A stretch of DNA of 64,000 nt from Epinephelus fuscoguttatus (lineage: Eukaryota; Chordata; Actinopteri; Perciformes; Serranidae): contig NC_064760.1 of the NCBI RefSeq assembly GCF_011397635.1, positions 26,944,856 to 27,008,855 of the forward strand, written 5' to 3'. Positions 21,386 to 31,301 of the stretch are shown here, piece by piece. Position 1 is the first letter of the stretch. Every line of letters starts with the position of its first letter. The notes under the pieces were generated by a model that was not told where the DNA came from, made no database searches, and was given only the letters and a program-made list of their open reading frames with translations. The position numbers and the translations under genes are program-made.

Positions 21386-22800
21386 AGATGTATTCCTTAA
21401 GTTTAATTCTTACAAAAACTGCAATGTAAATACAAGCTGTGGTTTCACGAGAGGTTATATGGAATGTTAGTTAGCTTTAGAAGGTGCTGGTCAGCAGATT
21501 TTGTAACCTTTGGACAGAGCCAGGCTAGCCATTTCCTCGTGTTTCACAGACATTGTCAGCACAAAGATGCTTCAAGGTTACAGCAGCCAACATTGCTGCC
21601 TGTGTTTTCAAGTGTGAATCAACATGGTACCAGAAAAATATGCAATAACCTCTTCTAGAGCCGGATCATGAGGGATCACATAGACATGCAGTGTGAGGGA
21701 TGTTTTAATGGTCTTGTATATTAACACTTTACAGTGAATTCTCACGGAGAAGCCGGCTCTCATCAGGACTCCTCTTGGAGAGGAAAGCTGGCTGAGACAA
21801 CTTGACATGGGATGATGTGACCTCAGACACTTGTTCCACAATGTCTCTACATGTATCTATGTGGAGGACTGCAAACTTGTCTAAAACTGTAGGGTTGTCT
21901 TCTGCACAAAACACACGTGTATGAAGGTTTTGAAAGACATACATCAAACATTACTGAGGTTGTTACATCTTGTTTTTATCATATGATGTTGCTTACCTGT
22001 GCAGATCCAGTGTGGCAAATGTGCTTCATCTAACTTTCCAAAAATGACTGTAATGTCCAGTAGGGGACCTCCGGGGATGTACCACATGGTTTTCAGTCTG
22101 TCTGCGTGCCCCTCCCAAGAGCAAAACTGGTACTTGAAGCTGACCTTTTCCTTACAAACCCAGCGCAAGCCAGACACACTGCATTCAAAGGCACCTGCTT
22201 CAGACTGCAGGCTAATTCATGAAAGGGAGAACAAGTATTGTAAGTTTGGGTCTCCTTTGTGCTAGAATATTGTAAGAAATATAAGAATAAGAATAAGAAT
22301 ATCGTTAATGTAAACAGAAAACAAAATCTGCCTTGTTTTAATTTGCTGTGAAATGTAACAATACCACGATAATTGTAATTATGTATTGGCATTAATGTTA
22401 AAACACCGAAAAAGATCGTAGTTTTCCTTCTGTGAAAATGTGTTTGCTGTGCCAAAGTATTTGAAGACATTTTTTAGTTGGAGCATCGTCTGCATCCACA
22501 CAGTTCACTTCAGGCTCAAGTTTAATCCAGTCATGCTCAGGGAACAGATCGCTTCCAGTTGCCCTCGAAAAGAGTCTTGAAAGGTTCTGTATGTCACATT
22601 CAGAGCATTAATGTAGCTGCAATCAACTATTTGTTGTGTAAAGATTTTAAAGAGCAATGACGTCCTGAGCAGAGAATGAAGTCACGCTCACTCAGTGTGC
22701 TGTTATTCGAGCTTCTCTGTACTTTGTTGTGGTCGACAGTCCTGCTTTGTGTGTTCTTAATGCATGTTGGGCCCTGTGTGTTTATCATGCTAGCTAGCTA

Positions 22801-24182
22801 ATCTGCCACTGCACCATGTTCATACAGCAGTTACCATGCTCAGATGTCTGAAGCAGTTTCACAGTCTGATTCACTGAGTTTGTAACAATATCAATACAAT
22901 ATCCTTAACAGACAGTACAGTTGGTGTTTTTGTACAGGCACGTTGAACTCTATTTCAGATACATCTGAAATACAAGCAAAGTATTGTCAAATGACCTGCT
23001 GTGGCATTAAAAGCTGAATCACATTAAAACATTCTGATATTATGGTCTGATGTAACACTTAAGTAAGGGATACTACCAGACGAGGTGTCCATTATCAGGA
23101 ATTAAAGGACAATGATGACAAAAAGAGCCGATCATAATCGGGTAGTCACTAAGACCATGGTATAATGGACACCTACCAAGTTGCTCCAGTGAAACTGTTT
23201 GTTCATAATAATAACCTGCATCTAAAATGTGTAACCATAGCAACAAGGATGCAATCAAAGCCTTACAATTTATTTATAACACTGAATGCAATCCTTTAAT
23301 GCCTCATCCCCTGAACACCACAGGATAGCAAGTGTAACACACCAGCTGCAAGAAGCGCACTGTTCAAAACTGAACCCTAAACTGCTCCTGATGGCACCAG
23401 CATATGAATGTGGGTGTGACTGTGCCATGTCGTGGTCATACGACTAGACAGACATCAATACAAATGAAGTCCATTTCCCGAGTCCATTTGTATCACATTC
23501 ACTGGATCCATTCACTGTTCAACTCACTACTTTAGGCTGCAGCAGGCAGTACATATAATTTGTTTATAAAAATCTTGATTTGGGGCTGGATGGGTAGCTG
23601 TGGCATTACGCCTTACCGCCTCACTTATTTTAAATATTTACTCTTGAATGAAATCATCAATTCATAAGTCTGAAAATGAAAGGAGGATTTCCTGAGAAGC
23701 ACCAACTGTCCAATGCAGAAGTCAATAAGGATGCTTTAGACAGCTAAGGACTTACTTTTTTGAACTTCTTCCAACGTCCATATCTGCCTTGTCGCTCAAC
23801 ACTTCTGATTCCAGTCTGAAATGGTAAAGGACAGCTGATATTGTTTATTCATGGCCGGTGCAGTCTGTTGGCTGAAGGAAACATGCATTTTGTTTATTCC
23901 TTTACTCATTTTTAGTACATAAATCAGCCTCCCTGATCGAGGCAGGGATGGCGGTGCAACATATTTGAACTAATCTATTGGCAAAAGTTATGTGCAAGAC
24001 AGCAATTTGCAAAATAAGCCTAGAGTGAAAGCCTCGGTGTGTACGTTGTTTTATCAGTGTTGTTCTATTTTACAGTTATTCTAATTTAAATTCTTGTTTC
24101 TAGCCTACATTTTATTTGTGTGCAGTGTGGCTACAGTGGCTACAATGAATTTCATTGAGCAATCCTGTATTTAATGATGTAA
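22801..24182. other. Region between gene 3 and the right CARD exon
   Basis: Matches the 2200-2930 region of the left arm only partially and at lower similarity, for example around 23700-23900 against 2340-2500 reversed. Apart from the possible small exon at 23756-23815, no coding segment was seen. Confidence 0.4.
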
Positions 24183-24454
24183 TTAAATCTGAACCTCTGA
24201 CCTTGGGCCTTGGTTGTGTTGTGGCACTACAATGATGTTGTAAAAGATGTCTTTGTCTCCAGCAGTTTTCAGGTGACCATCGAGGAGTTCCCTCATTTTC
24301 TCTTCTGAGGTTGGGAGAGCGCTGATTTTATCATAACTGTCCTGTTGTATAACCCCCTTGGTGAGGAGCTCATCCAAAACTAGTTCAACGTTGCTCGCAT
24401 CTTGGATCAGCTGAGCTTTATATTTATCCACAAAGTGTTCCTCTGAGGAAGGAC
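24183..24454 (-). CDS. CARD exon, ASC/NLRP1-like, mirror copy of the gene 1 CARD
   Basis: After the acceptor 'ttatctttag' on the minus strand the exon reads EEHFVDKYKAQLIQDASN and LDELLTKGVIQQDSYDK, clearly a CARD and closely related to the exon at 1942-2195. After DKDIFYNII the frame leaves the homology and stops later (QGPRSEVQI), so the last CARD helix seems altered. No upstream FIIND exon was found to the right of it, so the parent gene is unknown. It could be a relic or part of a gene with exons I cannot recognise. A possible short exon (ETGGRSSLPDLTSS) lies on the minus strand near 25143-25198. Confidence 0.55.
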
Positions 24455-24625
24455 CTAAAGATAAAATACTCATTGGTGATTTACTGGATTAATTGCACAT
24501 TAAAATTTGATTGTTAAATGTTGTATGTTTCACATTCAAGCACTTCACAATGCACATGGACCCTAAAAAGACGTATTGTAAAACAAGCAACACAAACATG
24601 ACTCATACTCAACAGTGATTTAGAG

Positions 24626-24946
24626 CAGTGGTTCCCAACTGGTGGGGTGCGGTCTGAAAGTAGGTCACGGGTCCATTCTGAATGGACACGTAAACATGTC
24701 AAGTTTGTAAAAAACACGCATAATTTAGAAGTACAGTGAATTTCCAGCAAAGAGCTTTCATGTTGAAGTGCCGTTTCCTGCTGTAGAGTCAATAAATAAC
24801 GGACAGCTACTTAACAGAGACAGCAAACTAGCTCAACAATATGGCCAAATGCAAGCGTGACACCGAATGTATTAAACTGTGTAGACCTTGGACTAATGAC
24901 TACGGAGAAATCTGGACCTCGAGGCTGGACCACTTGGGAACCACTG
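24626..24946. mobile_element. hAT (Charlie-like) non-autonomous element
   Basis: Starts CAGTGGTTCCCAACT and ends TTGGGAACCACTG, the typical inverted ends of Charlie-type hAT elements. It is flanked by 'atttagag' and 'atctagag' (7 of 8 identical), a decayed 8-bp target duplication. 321 bp, no coding capacity. Confidence 0.75.
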
Positions 24947-25996
24947 ATCTAGAGGACAAGAGACCCAAAAAGTCTGATTTTGATAGCAGCACTACTTTTG
25001 AAAGAAAAAAATGGTAATAATTTCAAACTGTGGATATCAAATTTTGGAATGAAAAAACTACACATGCATATATCTCATGTTGAATTCAAAAACAGTGCAG
25101 GTCATTTTCCACAATAATTAATCAATAAAATAACGTCTCAGAAAACAATGACTCACTGCTAGTTAGATCAGGCAAGGAGGACCGTCCACCTGTCTCCTTT
25201 GCTGCCAGAACAAGAAGATTCAATATTACATTACAGTTTTTTAATTTCAGACACTTTGAGTTCTGACAAACTAACTCTGGTACAGAATTTCCAAAAGAGA
25301 GTCCAGCTTTCTGTATGTTTTTTTTAATAGTCTTAACAAAGATCCCTGCCCCGACTGAAACCAGGAGTTTTGCAAATGAAGGTCAGGTCTTAACCTCTAA
25401 TCTATGAGGGTGCATCTAAAACTTTGTAAAGATTTTTTTTCTCTAACATTTTTTAGCAGCAAACAAACACAATATATATATATTCAGAACATTAAAGAAG
25501 TGAAGACGCCGGGGGATATTAAGCAGAGACTAAAAAAGGAATAAAATGCAATATGAATAAATAAATAAGATAAAATAAATAAATAATACATAAGTAAAAA
25601 TAACAAGATATATCAACATATTTTTATTTCTAAATTTTACAACATTCGTACAGTGTGCACTGTCTGAAGTAAAAAGTGTTCTCATATATTGTTGCATTAA
25701 TTGCTCTTATATTATGGTATATATTTAACACAAAACAAATTTTGAAAGGATGTAGTCAACAACAAACGCACTTACATCAGACCAAACATAGCATCCTCAA
25801 AAGTGACAGCAGTTCATAGCACCTTTAGTGACAGTAAACAAGCAACCATCAAATGTTTCAAGTTGCTACCTGGAAGTTAAAGCTACAGTCAGTAACTTCA
25901 ATGAAAATAACTTTTTGTCATGTTTGATTAAATTGTCACTTAATTCTGAAATAAGTACATGTGCCAATTAATCTGTGCAAAAAAATCATGTCCTCT
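24947..25996. other. No gene recognised
   Basis: AT-rich sequence with A-rich runs and a short region resembling 'aaagctacagtcagtaact' of a teleost MITE near 25880. No coding exon is supported apart from the weak candidate noted with the CARD exon. Confidence 0.4.
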
Positions 25997-26480
25997 CTAG
26001 GGGTGTGCCATATCATCTTGTTCACCATAATACCAGGATCATTTCTACTATCATATGAAAATTTAATATCGTGATACTCCCGATATTTCGACTTGTTGAC
26101 ATTTGGCGGCATACTGTTACCCATGGCAACAACAGGCATGGCTGAAAGCCAAACTATTACAGACTCAGCAGCTTCAGTAGTGTGGAATAAACTGGGGTGT
26201 CGTTCGGCCTAGCATCCTGAATGTTTTATGAACAGCCCCGGACTTCTCAGACTCTTTTAGCAAGTTACCGCTCAGAGGCAACTCATTAAGCGGCTCCTCT
26301 GGCAGCTGCGCAGCGCCTCTCCCGCTTCTCTCTTGCCATGCACACACAGGAGTCAGTGTCATATTTTGTCAAGTGATTCTGTCATAAAACTTTGGTAATG
26401 CAAACCTACGTGACTCATGGCTTGACAAAAAACTACACGTATGTGAATGTGCAATAGTTGAGGTATCATAACAGCCTGTC
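25997..26480. repeat. Probable MITE ('aggggtgtgccatatc' type)
   Basis: Starts with 'ctctaggggtgtgccatatc' and contains 'aataccaggatcatttct' and 'tatcgtgatactcccgatat', a wording common in fish hAT-like MITEs. The right end is not clear. Confidence 0.4.
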
Positions 26481-26814
26481 ACAGGTTAAAGCGTGATGAT
26501 TAGAGGAGAAATGGCAGAGCATAAAGGTCCAGGTGGAAATAAAACCAACCCAATCATTTAGCATTTTGCTAAAAGAAGGAAATCACCTGTTGATGTATAT
26601 ATATATAGATCCCAGGGTACAGTTTGTGTACGTGGGAGCTGTTTGTTATACTATTAATATTTTATACAGAATCTCACTCTGAGTAACTGTTATTGCTCAC
26701 AAACTAAAGAAATGAGAGATCATCAAATGAGACTTTGTGATCCAGCAGCCATGTTGGACATACTCATCCGGAGCATCAAGCACAGCCCACTGCCCACCGG
26801 CCAGACCAACTTTC

Positions 26815-27000
26815 TCATGTTACAGCTAAACAGTACACTAAAATATGTTTCTGAAAACATTTAAGGTGAGAAGTAGACAATGCAGTGATAGAATCTTGAT
26901 TAGATCAGCACTGCCTAGTTTGACAGCCTGACATTAGTTCACCAGCTGTGCCTGACATGACTGACAGCTGCCTTACAGATTCCTCCGCTCAGATTTGGTG
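26815..27000. repeat. Half copy of the palindromic repeat at 2650-2930
   Basis: Carries 'ttacagctaaacagtacact' and the following 'agaatcttgattagatcagc', matching the right half of the left-hand element. Confidence 0.55.
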
Positions 27001-27334
27001 TTTATGTTTACATGCACTAAGACCATTAGCAGCTGACAAGGCAGTAGAATAGGCGGAGCAATGTGAATTTTTCCACAAATTATCTGTGTCATTTGGGGCT
27101 GTGTGAATACACTGACAGTTTCAGCAAATATGAAAAAAGCAGCTCAAAGCAGCCCTCGGCATTTCTGTGTGTCTGTGCAGCCGAAAGCAGAACCTCATTA
27201 AATCTCTGGGCCTGAGGTGCATCAGTGTGTCCTCCAAAGGAGTTTTTAGGGGTTTGGACTCCATTTTTCTCACAGATTCAAGCGTCTCAGACTAATTCGT
27301 GCTTGTCGAGAGTTGGTTTCCTCACACTGCTAGA

Positions 27335-28205
27335 TGAAGAGAAGTCCCTGCAGGAAGACCCACGTGGTGCCTTCAGATACTGTCGTAAATGCAACCATCA
27401 TTCCAGTCACCCCTTGAATCCTGAGCCAAGTGGCTTTTCTTTCAAAAAAATGGGAAGAGGGCAATGAGCAACGAAAGAAAAAATGACACAAAATTTGCAA
27501 GATATTCTTAAAAAAAAAAAAAAAAAACCTAATTCAAAATTAAACCCAAGATATGTAGTACAAATTCGTTTGTTTTTTTTTTTTAAAAAAATGCAACTAC
27601 CTGAAAAAGGGTGCTTAAAAATGGCAATAATTAAGTAGCATAATTTTAAATGTGTAAAAAGAAGAAGAATTGTGGGTATAATTTTTCCCTAGCTTTTCTC
27701 TTGTTTCCCCAGTTTTTCTTTTTTGAAACCATTTTCTAAATTTTTATTTACCTATTTGATGCAATTTGTGGGATATTAAAACCTAGAGCAACACTGCTTT
27801 TCCTGTGCTGATTTCAGACACCTTATGCAAGCAAAACCCTGAACAAATAGATACAATACCTAGAATTCGTATTATTATTACACATTTAAAATTATGCTAC
27901 ATAATTATTGTTATTTTTAAGCACCTTTTTTCCCCAGGTAATTTCCTTGTTTGTTTGTTTTTTTTGTTTTTTTTACTTTTGTTGTACTACATTTCTTTTT
28001 TTTAAATTCTGTCTTCTTTTTTTAAACTAATTTCTTGCAATTTTTTTCAGTCATTTTTAATTTCGTTGCTCATTGCCCACTTCCCATGTTTTTGAAAGAA
28101 ATCAGGATTCAAAGGGTCATAATAAAACTGGAAAGATGTTTGTATTTACGACAGTATCTGAAGGCACCATTTGGGTCTTCCTGCAGTGACTTTGATCTTC
28201 ATCTT
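27335..28205. mobile_element. Fold-back element with ~140-bp inverted arms
   Basis: The left arm (about 27340-27505) and right arm (about 28040-28195) are inverted copies sharing 'ggtgccttcagatactgtcg', 'tgcaggaagaccca' and 'gggcaatgagcaacgaa'. The AT-rich loop of about 530 bp has homopolymer runs and no coding frame. The structure fits a long-TIR MITE or fold-back transposon. Family not recognised. Confidence 0.6.
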
Positions 28206-28249
28206 TAAATCACTGCACCTCACTGCCTAGTTGTCAGCACACCTACTCC

Positions 28250-28591
28250 CCCAAGTGGCGAGAGTTTTACCAAAACAAACATGACATATTTCACAAAAAT
28301 GGCTCTCACAAGGTCGATTTTAAGTGTTTTTCAAAAAAATCAAAATGGCGGAAAATCTATCTAACTGGAAGTTATTGGTTCTTGGGGCAAATTTGTTCCT
28401 TATGAGTTTCATGTCTCTACGACATACGGGGCATGAGATATGCCCATTCAAAGTTTGCAATTTAAATCGGTTGCTATGGCGCCCCCTTTGGCCAACTGAT
28501 GTAATATTGCTTCATTCGCATCCTCCCATGACCCTCTACCACTGTGCCAAATTTCACATGGATTGACCAAGTCAGTGAGGAGAAAAACGTG

Positions 28592-28637
<46 letters not shown>
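28250..28637 (+). repeat. Dispersed fish repeat ending in a (CA)n microsatellite
   Basis: The body includes 'ggttgctatggcgcccccttt' and 'gattgaccaagtcagtgagg', seen repeatedly in teleost genomes, and runs into (CA)n at 28594-28637. Confidence 0.5.
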
Positions 28638-28640
<3 letters not shown>

Positions 28641-29806
28641 TTTCATCATTATATAGTAAGATAAATCCACTTATTAATTCTAGTATATCATCACAGATTA
28701 AACTACCAGGAAGTAAATAGTCATTTAAATTATCTCCACCTTTACAGGCAGTAGTAGTAAAATGATGGTCACATTAATGCATCAGAAATCGAAAACAAAT
28801 AATCTGATATATGCGATTCTGGGGTATACTGCATCAGGAGTACTTTTACTTTTTGTTATTTAAGTGTATTTTGATGCCAACACTTTTACACTTTACTCAA
28901 GTAAAGTAATTAAAAGGTCTAAGTACTTCTTCCACTCCACATACAGTAGTCTGTTTCAGTGGTCTCCTGAAGCTGGATCACTACAGAGCTAAGTACAGAG
29001 ACAAAGTCACGCACATACATCTGATTAGTTTTCATCCAGCACTCAAGAAAGACAGACTGCTCACTCTACCTCGTGTTTGATCAAATAAACAGAAGGTTTC
29101 TGGAGGATAAAGGATGTCAGAAGATGAATACGGTCTCTAATTAGCAGAGCAGCTGATGCTTAAAATAAGAACACAGTAGTTTCACAAACATGCACTAAGT
29201 TTAAACTTCTCCAGCAAGGTCCAAATATTAATTCAGATGAGAGCACTTTCTTCTTTCTTTCTTCTTCACAATTCTTCGTCTTCCAAGATTAGGATTATTA
29301 AACTCATATTTTTAGGATCTTGATTGTTGGAGACAAAATAAGTAATTGAAATACAGCAATGTCAACAGCTCTATGAAATTCTAACTTTCTGCTTTTTTGT
29401 CACATCTTGTAGGCCAAACAATTAATCAAGAAAAGAATCAGCAGAATAACCAATTATGAAAACAGTCATTAGTTGCAGCCCTTTGTGAGACGGATATGAG
29501 AACTCTGACAGATTCCTTAAAATGCAAATGCTCAACCACATACCATAACTCAGGGTTATGTTCATTGTATGCAGGGTTTCAAGGCTGGTAGATATTTATT
29601 TGTTTCATGGGTTGCTTTGGTCTTTCTCCAAACAGATCTTCAGGTAGTTAACTTTAAGTGGTATCTCAAGGATGATATTTTCTATTTTAAATTTATTAAT
29701 TATTGCTGGACCTATAAAAAAGACAGAAAAAGATACATAAAGCTAAAAAAACATACATGCCCTTCATTTAAAGGATGCTTATAACACATACAAAGACATA
29801 CTGTAG
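28638..29806. other. No gene recognised
   Basis: AT-rich intergenic sequence left of the fabp6 tandem duplication, with a degenerate end of the AGGGCTGCAACTAACG MITE near 29415-29482. No coding exon is supported. Confidence 0.4.
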
Positions 29807-29930
29807 TTTACGTTGTGAGTGTTTCACTGCACCGTACATGCTCGGACTTGCCAAGTGCAGGAAAAACCTGCTGCTGACGGCAAGTTTTGCCAAATTACGA
29901 CATTGTAGCATCAAGCAATGTGAAGACTGT

Positions 29931-30178
29931 TCACACATTTTTTCTGCCAGGCCCTGAAGAAGATCTGATGGTCGAAACCGGTCGGCGTTTTTGGTATTTT
30001 AACTCTGACGTGCCTGATTAAATAAAGGCTTTTTAATATTATTCCTTGGCTCAGTGCGTAGTGTGCCTGAAGAAAGCCCGAGTGGCTTACTCCTCTTTTG
30101 AACAGTTAATATTCAACTTCAAGAGCACCTTGCGTCTACCTGGAGTTGACCTGAGAGCACCCGGTAATTTTTCTTCTT
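29931..30178. mobile_element. 248-bp insertion of unrecognised family with 14-bp target duplication
   Basis: Flanked by exact repeats 'aatgtgaagactgt' at 29917-29930 and 30179-30192. Unit 2 has the site only once and uninterrupted (near 37710-37725). Long duplications of this size point to a retroposon (SINE or 5'-truncated LINE/PLE). Contains 'gtcgaaaccggtcggcgtt'. No clear polyA tail; one end is T/C-rich. Confidence 0.65.
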
Positions 30179-30240
30179 AATGTGAAGACTGTGTTGGAAA
30201 AACACAGCTTACATTTTTCACACACACGTGGGGCACAGTG

Positions 30241-31168
30241 CAGGGGCGTGTCCAGACATTTTTGATAGGGGTGGCCCCAGTGGGACACTGACTTTCGCAG
30301 GGATGGCATGAAGTGTGAGCAGGAGCGCCTGCGCACACACATATGCACTCACGTATGAATGTGCAAACACAAATGCAAACACACACCCACACATACAGGT
30401 GTCGGCATAGCATTAATTTACCATTTTTGTCTCCACAACCCATATCTACTACTATCTACTACTACTACTCTACTAGAAAACTCCCATACTTTATTCTTGA
30501 AAAAAAAACACAACTTTCCAAGATACGCTATACATACAAAAGAAGACAATGCACATTCAAACATATGGTCACTGTATAACACTGTAAACGGTATAAGCCA
30601 CTGTAGTGTAAGTGAAATATCCCAGCTCTATTTTTGATTTCTTTCTTTTGAAGAAATCCTGTGTATTCCTCTGATTTATTTTCATACTGTAACAGTCCCA
30701 TAATGCACGTCACTCTATGTATTGTACAATAGATGATTATGCATAGTACACAAATGAAAATGAAATGTAATTGATGTTACTCAGGTCTAACATAACAATG
30801 TTACGCAGCACAGATTTACATAGCTAACAGTGTTTGCTAATGAGATGAGATGATTACAGACTTGTGCCAATTACAATAAAAGAAAAAACAAATAAGACTG
30901 GAGGAACTCTTTAGCTCATTGCCATGGCTGCTTTTAACCACAGGCACAGTGTACTTACCAAAAAATGTAGGCTACTCAAATGTTCATGAACGAGCGGTAA
31001 CACTGTAAACTCCAAGATGACATGCTTCAGAGACATGCGTTGCTTCACGGGTTGCTCCTGTCAATCACAACTTCTTCTTCCCATCCCATTAATTTTAAGA
31101 TACTGGGGTGGCACCTGGGGTGGCCAATCAGATTTCAGACCCAAGGCCACTCCCTGAACCTGCCCCTG
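30241..31168. mobile_element. hAT-type non-autonomous transposon, 928 bp
   Basis: Ends CAGGGGCGTGT and AACCTGCCCCTG form short inverted repeats. Exact 8-bp duplication 'gcacagtg' at 30233-30240 and 31169-31176. Unit 2 shows the empty site with a single 'gcacagtg' at 37766-37773. Interior non-coding. Confidence 0.85.
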
Positions 31169-31301
31169 GCACAGTGAGGTATGTGAGAGGAGAGGAAGAG
31201 GCACGTGTGGCAGTGCTACACAGAGAGTCTGTAGCAGGCCACTCCTTTTTCTGTGTGTCTCATTAACTCCTCTCTCACGTCGTCTCCTCTCTTACACTGT
31301 C

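Larger units (their letters stand above)
17672..22568 (-). pseudogene. FIIND-CARD gene 3, inverted broken copy of gene 2
   Basis: Exon equivalents on the minus strand: about 22477-22568, 21997-22211, 21650-21901, 18891-18991, 18705-18743, 17672-17952. Most splice sites match gene 2. Damage is multiple. The first exon lost its donor: gene 2 has 'acttacaggtaaaa', here 'actaaaaaa'. The UPA exon is 252 bp instead of 251 because of a one-base insertion near 21782, right at the Phe-Ser cleavage motif, so PAF is followed by a wrong frame. The exon 4 equivalent is missing. The fifth exon lost 32 bp and gains a stop. The CARD exon itself is intact and caspase-1-like. A LINE of about 2.1 kb fills the remaining large intron. 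Confidence 0.82.
17570..22800 (-). repeat. Right arm of an inverted duplication (partner 6390-12000)
   Basis: The sequence from about 22800 down to 17570 repeats 6390-12000 in reverse. It covers the 5' flank of gene 2, its exons, parts of its introns, the CARD exon and about 100 bp after the stop. Later insertions differ between the arms: two DNA transposons in intron 6 on the left, a LINE in intron 4 on the right. Confidence 0.8.

Noticed and set aside
22093-22470. Long frame overlapping the FIIND exon in gene 3 (and its equivalents near 6805-7206)
   Set aside because: It is an out-of-frame reading across an intron and the ZU5 exon; the splice-correct frame gives the FIIND motifs.
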